Below are positions 51,020 through 60,629 of a stretch of DNA of 64,000 bases, in pieces. Position numbers and translations under genes: made by a program. Location: NCBI GenBank assembly GCA_947579605.1, contig OX388307.1:5433237-5497236 (forward strand). The letters run 5' to 3'. How positions within the stretch are numbered: the stretch's first letter is position 1; each line of letters opens with the position of its first letter. Origin of the DNA: Athripsodes cinereus (taxonomy: Eukaryota; Arthropoda; Insecta; Trichoptera; Leptoceridae). Below the pieces are notes generated by a model, which did not search any database, had not been told where the DNA came from, and saw only the letters and a program-made list of their open reading frames with translations.

Positions 51020-51296
51020 CCCTTTACACCCTGGTCCACACGATTTTGTTGGTCAAATTTTAAAAATTGTTTTGCGATTGTATTGATTCCTTAGCTCCAA
51101 ATATAGTGGTATTGTTCTCATTCCTTGTATTGATTCATTGATTCCTTAGCTCCAAACGACATGCATTGATCGTGTTGGTCAATCAAGTGTATGCCACAGC
51201 TAATATTGTCGTTCGTAGCTAAGAAATCAATGTACAATCGAAAAAATTAAATGTAAAATCTGAACAACAAAATCATGCGGGTCAGGGTGTAAAGGG
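51020..51296. mobile_element. ~277 bp MITE with CCCTTTACACCCTG terminal repeats
   Basis: Left end CCCTTTACACCCTGGTCCAC, ACGATTTTGTTGGTCA and right end (as complement) CCCTTTACACCCTGACCCGC, ATGATTTTGTTGTTCAGA. The interior contains ATTGATTCCTTAGCTCCAAA twice in direct orientation (about 51082-51101 and 51136-51155) and an inverse form AGCTAAGAAATCAATG further right. No coding capacity. Confidence 0.88.
51102..51122. repeat. Short duplicate of 51997-52017
   Basis: TATAGTGGTATTGTTCTCA occurs at both sites. Inside the MITE it lies between the two copies of ATTGATTCCTTAGCTCCAAA, so it may mark a small rearrangement or filler DNA. Confidence 0.6.
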
Positions 51297-51324
51297 AATG
51301 AGATATCCACGGAGGAGTGAAAGT

Positions 51325-51530
51325 GGACGGTTGGCGGCCTTTGAGATGTGGTGCTACAGACGCATACTGAAGATCCATCAGACGGAACATGTCGAAAACG
51401 AAGAGGTGTTAATTAGGTAAACGAAAGTAAGAAACTCCTCAAAAAAAAATGGGCCAACAACGAGCAAAGTGGGTTGGCCACGACATCAGGCACCCAGGCC
51501 TGTTGATTCATGCAATAATGACCCTTTTAG
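51325..51530 (+). mobile_element. Non-LTR retrotransposon C-terminal fragment, plus strand
   Basis: GRLAAFEMWCYRRILKIHQT, EHVENEEVLIR, stop, then after frame breaks a decayed 'KKGQQRAKWVGHDIRHPGLL' segment ending near 51525. It matches 36250-36745 in opposite orientation. It lies just right of the MITE. Confidence 0.85.
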
Positions 51531-51534
51531 CATT

Positions 51535-54235
51535 GGAACTGTATTCAATCAGAACTATAACAAATCTGCTATGTAGTTACTATATAAAGAGTTTAAAATA
51601 TTAGAATGAACTGTGAACTGTGATGCATGTCTGTCAGTTTAAGAAATTGTCAAATCAATATGTTTACAAGTCTGGCATTTTAATGACCAGAGAATATGGA
51701 AAAAAGTCAAAAACTCTGAATACGAAATAGATTAACTCAATGAGCCACGAATCGGTGAAATATGTAAATGTCAGGACTGAATACGTTAGCGCGAGCTATT
51801 TTAATTTGAAACCGCACCCACCTTTAATATACTTATTTACCTTCTGTTCTGCTAATGAAGTATATTATAGTTTTGCAAATTGGTAATTAATCCTAATCTA
51901 GATTTGATAAATAGATAGTGAAGTGTATAGATATCAGAAAGTTTTGTACACAGTCGAACTCCATTCTACATTTTAATAAAAGACATTTATAACCTAGGTA
52001 TAGTGGTATTGTTCTCAATATACCTTCAGGATATCGTATTATTGGAGGAGGTGATTGTAATGAAAGCACGACTCATAATATTGATTTGAAAACAATTGAT
52101 TCCTACCTTGTTGTAATATCGAGTCTTTTAACATTGTATTCTGTTACTTAAAGTGGGAGTGGAAATTTGATATAAGAGTATTTTTTGTTTCCCTTTTGGA
52201 TACACCTTTATATTTATAAAGCGTTATGGTCAAACCACAGGTATTCCGATGACATCATTCATCAGAGATGTAGAATTATATAGCACGCTACCTAAAACAC
52301 ACTAAATAATATTTTGTTTGGAATGGATGCAGTTGTTCAACATATTACCATTTTCTTTTCAATTTATTGTTTTAAAGGAAACTAAAACATACATAAACAT
52401 GCTTTTGACTACAATGATTACAATTATGTGAACAACACATAGTTTTTCAAATGAGCGAAAAACTTAACTTAAGCAATTGTAATACAAATTTGTATAAAAT
52501 TGGAACTGTCAAGTTAGTTTGTGGAGTGCACTACCAGAGGGTATACGTTTCGTTTTAGAAGTGTATATTGGGTAACAAGAAAATAAAAATAAACCTCAAT
52601 TTTTTTATTTTTTTCTGCTTATCTTCAAATCGGTCCCGCATTGATGAGGATTTCTATTTAAATTCAGCTCTTGGCATAGGTTGGCATCATAGGATGATTG
52701 CAATGAATATATATTTTTACCCTGTTTGTATCATAATTTTATTTAATTTTAGTACAAAGACTAGACATTGTTATGTCTAACTTCATTTCTGTCTTTAGGC
52801 GACATTCTTCAGTTGTTTGAGAAGGTATGAAGTATAGACATCGTTGCATTCGTGATCTTAACCCTTTACACCTAGTATTATTGTGTTCTTTCTTTTGTAT
52901 CATAAGTTACAATCGAAATAGGTCCAATTTAGGATATATTATGTTTTCCATCAATGTTCTTTAGTAATTAATTTTGACTGCATTTGCTAGAGATACATTG
53001 AAGGAGTGTATATAGTCAAAAGATTTTACACACATGGGTTGTTGGTCGGCCAACCCCTTCAGGTGGTTCACTTTGGGCTTCTCTGGTGTGGACAAGATTT
53101 GATATGTAATTCATACTGCAAGACTAATTAATTCTGGCTGCAACGTTCGGGCGGTTGTTGGGTCTATTTTAGTGTGTGACAATTAATGTAATGTAAAAAT
53201 TGATGAATTTCGATAACTCAAAAGACAGATTCAGAAGTCAAACCGTACAATGGAGTCGAAAAATTGCAAATGGGCAAATTATATCTATTCCCTTAGTAAA
53301 AATGAAGAATGCCGGTTTGAAAAAAAATCTTTCTTTTTAAAATGTTGTGCGCATCAAAGTTAATATCATTGTGATCCTTTTCGTATTATAGTATGCTTTA
53401 GCAGGCAATGGTTTAAGGACAGATTGATAGTTATACTGAAGAAGATTGTATATTTTATACACAGTATAATGTAGAGGATAGTGGCGTGTTTTCCATACGA
53501 GCCCAAAAGTCGGGCATAAACTGAGTTTCTTAATGATAAAAAGGCAATAAATATATACGCAAATAACGCTTCATTATATTAAAATTTCGTGCGCTCCCTT
53601 TTACTCTGTTATGTCTAATGCACTTGTACTAAAGATGATACAACGCAAGAAGTTAGGTTTTGGATTTTTTCTTGGTTGTACGCACATGTTATTGTTTACG
53701 AAGCTTTTTTGTTGTTAAATTTCTGCTCATCAGAGTAATGATATGCTATCATCAGTATGAGGATGCGTTACACATAAACGATGTACTAATTAAGTATCTT
53801 GAGAATTATTTCGCCAATCGTATGAAAAAAAATCCAAACTTATGATCGTATGTAGTTGAATGAATCGGTTTTCGTCCGATCGCCGAAGTTATGTAAGCAA
53901 TATAGGAAATAGAGTTAAATTTTAGAGATTTTATTGTTTTGTATAAGTATATTAGGCGTTTTTATTATTGTTAAATTCCTTTTTTATTGATTAAGATTTT
54001 GTCAATATTTTATTTATAATAATAGTAATAAAAATCTTAATTGCACAAAAAAATCAACAGTAGAAAAAAAATATGACAACATTATTGCTGAACAAATAAA
54101 TTTGTAAAACGGCGAGTTTATCGCAAATCGCGATATCTTCCAACTAACCCAGCTAACTTGCGTGTTATTTTTTAATAATGTTGTTTTAAAATAAATTTTA
54201 TTGAGGATGGCTTACCCAGTATCTTCTCTTCTTCT
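51535..54235. other. Long A+T-rich stretch without recognisable genes
   Basis: One dispersed motif at 53478-53520 (ATAGTGGCGTGTTTTCCATA). A patch at 53030-53100 (TGGGTTGTTGGTCGGCCAAC) is GC-richer but unassigned. Frames at 52568-52780 and 53660-53845 have no motif. Confidence 0.45.
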
Positions 54236-54239
54236 TCTT

Positions 54240-54665
54240 ATGGCCCGCTAAACTTGGATCTCGAGGGTCCGAAGCCATGTATGTGCGTCGTCTGTTACAG
54301 TATGGAGGCCTTGTATACCTCCGATGAATGCAAATATAGGACAGTGGTCAGTTATATGCTCCGTTGTTTGGATTTCTCCACATGCACATGTCGGGGAATC
54401 GGTAAGTCCCCATCGGTGTAAGTGGTACGCTGTGCAACCGACTCCGCATCTGAGTCGGTTCAGTGTACACCAAAGTTTTCTTAGGAGGAGAAATCCAGAT
54501 GGTTGTTCGGATACATCTCTAACTAGTGCCTGGTTTTTTATTGTTGTCAGTGACCACATCTCCCTCCACTTATCATTTATGTATGAAAACTGTAGACACG
54601 CCTCTGGTAGAAGGTACATTATAGGAAACTAGAGTTCGTATACCAGATGCAGAAACAACAGTGTC
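54240..54665 (-). mobile_element. Non-LTR retrotransposon C-terminus with zinc-knuckle-like motif
   Basis: A 123-codon frame (54248-54619) contains LLLRKLWCTLNRLRCGVGCT, AYHLHRWGLTDSPTCACGEI, QTTEHITDHCPIFAFIGGIQ. The C.CG....T.EH....CP series is the C-terminal Cys/His motif found in jockey/R1-type LINE proteins. After the stop comes GCGGGCCATAAGAAGAAGAA, the same 3' end as the copy at 60342-60620. The plus-strand frame 54324-54632 is its shadow. Confidence 0.88.
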
Positions 54666-54869
54666 TGGCCTCGAGCTATGATTCCGATGAATACTGTGTG
54701 TGTTCTCCACTAGTTTTAGCCTCTCTTTCTCTACATTTCTACATGGCAAAATGTTACAGAATTAGGATTCTCTAGTAAAGTAAGTATTACCAGATAGTAC
54801 CTACGATCAAAATGTACAGTAAGGTATCTTAAAGCTACACCGTGAAGTCTCCGACAACTCTCTCTCTCT

Positions 54870-55325
54870 CTCTGGTTTCAATCCTGGGAATGGTTTGCAG
54901 CAATTATCTCTTTAATTCTTCTCCTCTACTCCTCCCTGTCTTGTGCGGTTCTTTTGAATTCTGCATATGATGAGCAGCGCATGTCCACCAACAGGTCCTC
55001 CATATACTCTCGGCGTGGGCGTCCCCTAGAGTTTGTCCCCTCGGTCATACCCTCCATTACGGCATGCAAGAGGCCTTCTTGTCGTATTACATGGCCGATC
55101 CATCTTGCACGCCTTTCTGACAAGATCTTGAGCAGGTGCCTTCCTCCTTCGATTCTTTGAAGAACTTCTTCGTTTGTGATGTGGTCTCTCCAAGAAATTC
55201 CTAATAGTCTTCTATAGGTCCATATCTCAAACGCCTCTAGTCTTCGTTTATCTCTTTCAGATAGGCACCATGTCTCGCAGCCGTACATCAGGAAACTCCA
55301 TACATCCGACAACTAATGGATCTCA
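54870..55325 (-). mobile_element. Non-LTR retrotransposon C-terminal fragment with open frame
   Basis: The frame 54926-55312 (-) reads LMYGCETWCLSERDKRRLEA, FEIWTYRRLLGISWRDHITN, EEVLQRIEGGRHLLKILSER, RARWIGHVIRQEGLLHAVME, GMTEGTNSRGRPRREYMEDL, SSYAEFKRTAQDREE. This is the full post-reverse-transcriptase tail; it differs from 36250-36745 by many substitutions, so it is a related but separate family. Frame continues beyond 54926 toward a degraded end (54880-54925). Confidence 0.9.
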
Positions 55326-55329
55326 AATT

Positions 55330-55970
55330 CTTGTAAGATCGTCCTTACTGTAAGAGCTTATCAATTGGCTGTAAGCTAGCTTAACTGACCATTTTGGGTG
55401 ACCACGGACAACTTTTAACAATTTCACCTCTCTCACTATTACGATTTATACCTATCAGTGACTATCAGTGAAATTCGCCACTAGTGGCAAATTTGCCAGG
55501 TGGGGAATCTTATATATGCAAACGAAAATTAAAGGCTGTAAAATGTCATAAAAAGCAAAACGTATATGTACGTATTAAACACTGCATAGGTTAAAACAGA
55601 ATTTGTCAAAAACTGATGCTGTGGTGGAGAATGGAGAGTTGGCTCACTAAAAAGTTGTGAATTCGAGAAAAAAGGTTAAGGAAACACTGATCTAAATTAA
55701 ACCAATTTAGAGTGCAATTAAAAAAACAGTAATTTTGAAATTCAATTATTTTATAGTGACAATGAAACGATGATCCAGGCTAGGTCATATTTTGAGATTG
55801 CCTAATGAAAAATTATAAAAAAATTATATTCATCAAGTTTATGATAGGGAGGATAACCTCCTTTCACAATGCGTGTTCTGATACAATTAAATGTAGCCTG
55901 TGTCCACCTTATGCTCCTGTGAGGAGCGTTATAGGGCAAAATATGAAGAAAGTCAATGAAAATAATGTAT
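55330..55970. other. No confident gene; a dispersed repeat at 55365-55430
   Basis: AGCTTATCAATTGGCTGTAA, GCTAGCTTAACTGACCATTT, TGGGTGACCACGGACAAC resembles 33178-33232 (TTATGAATTGGCTCTGGGCT, GGCTTAAGTGATCACTTTCG, GTGTCCATGGTCAAC). The rest is unassigned. Confidence 0.45.
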
Positions 55971-55974
55971 TTGA

Positions 55975-56140
55975 TTGAAATTCCCTTTGAGATGCGAACT
56001 CTGGAGAGTGTGGAGGTGTTCAAGACGAGGTTAAAGACCCTATTGTTCGGGAGGTGTTATGATTCTTAAATGGGCCCTTGCGGTGGTTTCTCCACAAAAC
56101 GGCGCATCATAAATAAGTTGTCTAGTTATTATTATTATTG
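55975..56140 (+). mobile_element. CR1/jockey-like LINE, C-terminal tip and 3' end
   Basis: Reads MRTLESVEVFKTRLKTLLFG, RCYDS, stop. The 'L.SVEVFKT.LKT.LF' end is typical for CR1/L2/jockey ORF2. The 3' UTR TGGGCCCTTGCGGTGG, AAGTTGTCTAGTTATTATTA matches the minus-strand copy at 5840-6030. Confidence 0.8.
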
Positions 56141-56144
56141 ATTT

Positions 56145-57160
56145 AGAAAAGACTAATAAACAATTTATTTCTTATTTTACGTATTACCGTACTATATAAA
56201 TTGTATTTATTTCGTGGAATAAACATTATTCTGAAAGTAGTCAGAAACCCATAAACACAATAATGTATTTTACCTAAATTTCGATTTACTACTTACGTAT
56301 AAATATATATCAAATGAAATTGTATTAAATAATGGATTTGGTTTGATTCTGAAAAAAAACGAAGGTTTTTCATTACTGTGAATTGTTGGTATTTTTCAAT
56401 GTTATCCGTTTTTTTTGTATTTCTTCTTCACTACCGGGCAAAAAAAATATCTAGGTTTTTAGAAAAAAATGCACTTTTTATATTTGTTTTACAATTGTTC
56501 TATACCAACAATTTTTTTCCTTACCAGAATAATTTTTAAGTTCTGGGGTCCTAAAATGGCCACATTGAGCAATTCCTCTACAATTCATATTCGGTGAAAT
56601 GTTACCGTTAAATCATTTTACAATGCCTATTATGATTCATATAATTGGGCCTCTTTAGCCCCTCTGATAATATAATTTCTTGAACTGAAAAGGTAAACAA
56701 CAATACTAACTCAAGTTTTTTTTAAATATAATAATTCAAGAGTTTTTGTGTTTATGCTGTGGAAATCCATTTTTAATTTCAATTAAATATGAAATAAAAA
56801 CATAATTAAACAATGTTTAATTTCCACTATGTTAGATATTAAATCAAGTTTTACTTTTTATTATTACATATTATCCACAAGTTCCTATTCTGTGGGCATT
56901 TATACTTGTCAAAAATGTAAGTGATATACCAGAAAATGATGTTGTTTTTTGAGGTTTATCGCATCTGGTTGCTCTATTCCCTAGTCTTAACGTTTCGACT
57001 CTTTTGATAGAGTTTTTAGCTAAGTCGAAACATCAAGAGTCAGGACGTAGGAAGGAGACCAGCCAGACTCTGTTAACCCTAAAAAATAACATTACCTTTA
57101 AATGATTACCGTGAAAGCCTACAGAAAAGCTATTAAGATATACCTATATTCACTACTACT
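56145..57160. other. A+T-rich DNA with one imperfect inverted repeat
   Basis: At about 56962-57065, GGTTGCTCTATTCCCTAGTC, TTAACGTTTCGACTCTTTTG faces TAAGTCGAAACATCAAGAGT, CAGGACGTAGGAAGGAGACC in inverse orientation at moderate identity. Such TCGAAACGT-type hairpins occur in terminal repeats of Penelope-like elements, but no coding part is present. Otherwise nothing supportable. Confidence 0.4.
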
Positions 57161-57164
57161 ATAC

Positions 57165-57520
57165 TATACCCTCACGCCGTGTCCCAGGTGGGGTAGGCAG
57201 AGAGAACGGTTAGCCATGTTGATCTATCCTTACATACTTCTTTCGCTTCCTCTACATTCATCCAGTTTCTCATACATGCACGCCGATTCCTCTTACTTAA
57301 CACGTGACTGTCCTTGAGAATTTGGTCCACGTGGTCAAGCCACGTAGTTCTTGGACGTCCGCGCTTTCTCACACCCCCTCTTTCAGATAAATACACCCTC
57401 TTCGTCAATCTTACATCATCCCTTCGCTCCACATAACCAAACCATCTCAATTTATTTACACGCATTCTATCCCCAACACTCCTCTTGCATCCACTCATTC
57501 TTTTAATATTCATTCAATAT
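57165..57520 (-). mobile_element. RTE-like LINE (subfamily I), C-terminal fragment with open frame
   Basis: A 113-codon frame (57172-57513) with RMSGCKRSVGDRMRVNKLRW, FGYVERRDDVRLTKRVYLSE, RGGVRKRGRPRTTWLDHVDQ, RRACMRNWMNVEEAKEV and an end SAYPTWDTA. It is very similar to the end of 57817-58995 and lies in the same orientation 300 bp away, so two closely related insertions stand in tandem. 5' truncated at about 57520. Confidence 0.92.
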
Positions 57521-57790
57521 TCACAAAGAGAATTGAAAAGAAAACAGTTTTATTCAAAATTTTACTTAAAAAGAAGTAGATTTCATAAAAGGAAACTATG
57601 AAGTTCCTTTACTTAAACCTACATACATACAAAGTGATTATAAAGAGCACTTAGAAACTCGAGAGTAAAAAATCTACAAAGTAAATTATTAGTGGATAAT
57701 TACTTTAATTTCCTTTCAGCCCCTGATAGTTATTTATTTAAAGAGAAACTATTTCTTACCCTTATAGGTTTATATATATTTTCTTTACTA
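57521..57790. other. Spacer between two RTE copies
   Basis: A+T-rich, no feature recognised. Confidence 0.4.
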
Positions 57791-57794
57791 TACT

Positions 57795-59070
57795 ATACTA
57801 ATACTATACTATACCCTCACGCCATGTCCCAGGAGGGGTAGGCAGAGAGAACGGAACGCCATATTGATCTATCCTTACATACTTCTTTCGCTTCCTCTAC
57901 ATTCATCCAGTTTCTCATACATGCACGCCGATTTCTCTTACTCAGCACGCGTCCGTCCTTAAGAATTTGGTCCACGTGATCAAGCCACTTGGTTCTTGGA
58001 CGTCCGCGCTTCCTCACACCCCTTCTTTCAGATAAATACATCCTCTTCGTCATCCTTTCATCTTGCATTCGCTCAACATGTCCAAACCATCTCAACTTGT
58101 TTACACGCATTCTGTCCACAACACTCTTCACACATCCGCTCATTCTCCTGATATCCTCATTCTTCACTCTATCTCGCAACGTTTTACCAACCATTCTTCT
58201 CAGTGAACGCATCTCCACAGCATTTATTCCACTCTCATCCTTTTTCAACCACGTCCAAGTTTCGCTTGCATACATAAGTGTCGGTACCAGAATGGTATTG
58301 TGCACTAGCATTTTTGCCATGTTCGACACACTGCTATTGCTAACAATGGGTCGAAGTGCACCATTCACTCTAGCACCGGCGACTTTTCTTCTTTCAATGT
58401 CCTTATCAAATCTTCCATCCCTCGCAAACAGACTTCCCAAATAGACATACTCATTCACTTGCTCTAAACATTCAACGTCAACCTTTATTTCACATACCGT
58501 TCTTTCACTCTCTCTTTCAAACACCATTACTTTCGTCTTCGCGACATTCATTTTTAACCCATTTGCACTACAGCTATCATACACACACGAAACAATATCT
58601 TGTAAGTCACTTTCATTCTCAGCCATTAAGACTAAATCGTCTGCATACATCAAAGCATTTACTCGATTTCCATTCAGTTCAACACCTACATTCATCCCTT
58701 TCAAAGGTCGCATACAGAAGTCAAAAAATAGATTGAATAGCCACGGAGACATAACACAACCTTGCTTCACTCCTTTAGTGAGGGTAAACCACTCCGAGAG
58801 GGTATTGTTTACCCTCACACAAGCGGAACTCCCCACGTAAAGTGAAGATATTGCGCGTATCAACTGTGTACTCACTCCATACTCCGACAGCACGCGCCAC
58901 AGTCTTTCTCGGTCCACACGATCATATGCCTTCTCCAAGTCAACGAACGCGCAAAAAAGCTTCTGGTGTTTACCCAAAAACTTTTCTACGATCATCCTTA
59001 GGGAAAAGATCTGATCGGCACACCCTCTACCATTTAAAAAAGCTCCTTGCGCATCCCATATATTTTCACC
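57795..59070 (-). mobile_element. RTE-like non-LTR retrotransposon, reverse transcriptase and C-terminal domain
   Basis: The best preserved mobile element here. A frame of 392 codons from the Met at 58995 ends at 57817, and stays open upstream to about 59070 (ENIWDAQGAFLNGRGCADQI before the Met), so the true protein is 5' truncated and this Met is internal. Reverse transcriptase motifs are intact: FVDLEKAYDRV (residues 17-27, motif A Asp), KGVKQGCVMSPWLF (74-87, motif B), LMYADDLVLM (115-124, motif C YADD). The tail domain includes LRRMVGKTLRDRV, RVNKLRWFGHVERM and RRACMRNWMNVEEAKEV. It lacks the N-terminal endonuclease, so it cannot be autonomous. The 3' end is GGCGTGAGGGTATAGTATAG with TATAG-type repeats (57785-57815). 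Plus-strand frames over it are shadows. Confidence 0.96.
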
Positions 59071-59074
59071 ACTT

Positions 59075-59450
59075 TATATTTATTTATAAGATAACTTAAA
59101 ACCTTCGATGTCGTTAATGTCGCCTATTTTAGTAATATAATACTATTAAGTAAATCCCTTTTTTCTGGAATCTCTAAGTAATGACATTAAAATGCTATTA
59201 CGTACTTCTTATATACTATTTTTACTGCTGAAGTGTATGGAGTCTATTTGTACTACAATTTTTCACATAATTTTCTTTTCTCATTCTACTTACATGCGCA
59301 TGTGTACTTATAGTAATTTCGTATTTTATACAAATTTAAAAGTACACATATTATTATTTATTAACCAAATATAAGGCTTACGCCTTTAACAAAATATCAA
59401 AACTATAACATAAACACCTTTATACTCACACAAATATAGGTATATACATA
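59075..59450. other. A+T-rich spacer
   Basis: The small frame at 59192-59374 has no motif. The spacer ends at the start of the calexcitin-derived sequence. Confidence 0.4.
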
Positions 59451-59469
59451 ATTATACAATTATACTTAT

Positions 59470-59970
59470 CTATTGTCTCACAAGTGCCAGCGTGTAGTGA
59501 TCAGTGTATGTCCAGTAGTGTAACAGAGAAGGATAAAAACACCGACTACTCGCAACAACACAGCGAGTGAAAGAGACAAAAATACTGTTTTGTCTACCAC
59601 GATGCCTATCTCAGATATCCGTAAGAAGAAGCTTCTCTATGTGTCCAACGATTTCTTTGATGTCAACCAAAGTGGAACGCTCGAAAAGAAGGACTTCGAG
59701 TCGGTTATTGAGAAAATCTGCACTCTTCGTGGATGGCCCCAGAGTCATCCCAAAAACGTAGAGACGTACGACAACATGACCAAGATATGGGATTGCCTGA
59801 GGCAGAGAACTGATGCCAATAAAGATGGAGAGTCCTCTGCAGTGGCAGCAGCATTACATGAACTTCATGTTTGACCTAGAAGATGCTTCCAACTTAACTA
59901 AAAAGCTACGGCGCTCTTGAGATGGTCACGGACCATTAAACAGCGCCAAATACAAATCATCTTTTTATTA
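59470..59970 (+). pseudogene. Chimeric retrocopy: calexcitin-like cDNA fragment joined to a LINE 3' end
   Basis: From the ATG at 59590 it encodes MPISDIRKKKLLYVSNDFFD, VNQSGTLEKKDFESVIEKIC, then RGWPQSHPKNVETYDNMTKI and WDCLRQRTDANKDGE. This matches the N-terminus of calexcitin / sarcoplasmic calcium-binding protein: EF-hand 1 loop DVNQSGTLEKKD (residues 20-31), EF-hand 2 loop beginning DANKDGE and then cut. At about 59830 the frame shifts by one; the next 63 bases (59831-59893) read SPLQWQQHYMNFMFDLEDAS, N, the later part of the protein, so roughly 15-25 codons are missing. After 59893 the sequence becomes the CR1/L2-like LINE 3' end (GCGCTCTTGAGATGGTCACG, GACCATTAAACAGCGCC) with an ATT tail. 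A 5' UTR-like region with an arthropod-initiator-like TCAGT (59497-59501) precedes the ATG. No introns are seen. The nominal ORF ends at 59874 and includes out-of-frame residues, so a functional protein is unlikely. Confidence 0.82.
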
Positions 59971-59985
59971 TTATTATTATACATA
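59894..59985 (+). mobile_element. CR1/L2-like LINE 3' UTR attached to the calexcitin fragment
   Basis: AACTAAAAAGCTACGGCGCT, CTTGAGATGGTCACGGACCA, TTAAACAGCGCCAAATACAA, ATCATC followed by TTTTTATTATTATTATTA. Equivalent 3' ends: 62077-62130 (-), 9160-9231 (-), 29263-29312 (-). The piece carries only about 90 bp of LINE before it joins calexcitin sequence. Confidence 0.82.
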
Positions 59986-60064
59986 GGCAAATTTATACCT
60001 GTTTTTAACTTATTCTTATATCTGAGACGAATATTACTTTAAAAGTCTTAATATTGGTGATTTA

Positions 60065-60332
60065 TAGTTATACATCCCGTGGAGCACCCGGTAAAGAATT
60101 GGTCTCCCACTCTTCTGCGTAAGTTTTCGAGTGTCCTGTAAAAGGCAGGTGTTCGAAAAATTAAGACATTGTACATCTTAAATTCAGCAATGAGGTTTGC
60201 CACCCATCCTGAATGTCTTGATTTTATATTGGCACGAAGAGGACAGTTTGCATGTTTCTTACATGCAGCTGATTTGCTGGCTACCCCACTTGTGGGATAT
60301 GCCGTGATGGTATAGTAGTAGTAGTAGTAGTA
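60065..60332 (+). repeat. RTE-tailed SINE-like repeat, full-length reference copy
   Basis: ATCCCGTGGAGCACCCGGTA, AAGAATTGGTCTCCCACTCT, GTAAGTTTTCGAGTGTCCTG, AAAGGCAGGTGTTCGAAAAA, TTCAGCAATGAGGTTTGCCA, CCCATCCTGAATGTCTTGAT, ATTGGCACGAAGAGGACAGT, ACATGCAGCTGATTTGCTGG, CTACCCCACTTGTGGGATAT, GCCGTGATGGTATAGTAGTA with an uninterrupted TAG tail of seven units. It is about 97% alike by eye to the 6045-6310 copy, so it is young. The 98-codon minus-strand frame here is an artefact of the repeat. Confidence 0.92.
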
Positions 60333-60341
60333 GTAACTCAA

Positions 60342-60625
60342 CAACAGCCCGGGTTCTCTCTACCCAGAAGGTCTTGGTGCAGGCTCAATAGATTTAGGAC
60401 TGGAGTCGGCTGCTCGGCAGCAAATCTGCATCAGTGGGGGATGGCTGATTCACCCACCTGCCCATGCGGGGAAACCCAGAGCATGGACCACATCGTGGAG
60501 CAGTGCCCCCTATATTCCTTTGACGGGGGACTGAGAGAAATACACGACGCCTCGGAGGCAGCCGTACGATGGTTGAGTGAGCTGGAAGTACGGGTTTAAG
60601 GCCATAAGAAGAAGAAGTAGTAGTA
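60342..60625 (+). mobile_element. Non-LTR retrotransposon C-terminus with zinc-knuckle-like motif, plus strand
   Basis: An 85-codon open stretch without ATG start, 60342 to the stop at 60597-60599: QQPGFSLPRRSWCRLNRFRT, GVGCSAANLHQWGMADSPTC, PCGETQSMDHIVEQCPLYSF, DGGLREIHDASEAAVRWLSE, LEVRV. The C.CGE..S.DH.VE.CP series is the same motif as at 54248-54619, and the 3' end GGCCATAAGAAGAAG is shared. It begins immediately after the TAG tail of the SINE-like repeat, so one insertion truncated or landed at the edge of the other. Confidence 0.88.
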
Positions 60626-60629
60626 GTAG

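Noticed and set aside
57989..58444. A 151-residue plus-strand gene
   Set aside because: It is the shadow of the RTE reverse transcriptase ORF on the minus strand, which has the catalytic motifs.
59590..59874. A complete small calcium-binding protein gene of 94 residues
   Set aside because: The last residues come from a wrong frame after an internal deletion; EF-hand 2 is cut and the sequence runs into a LINE 3' end. It is better explained as a retrocopy.
60301..60340. CRISPR-like or satellite array
   Set aside because: The short TAG repeats are microsatellite tails of retroelements; there are no spacers and the DNA is eukaryotic.
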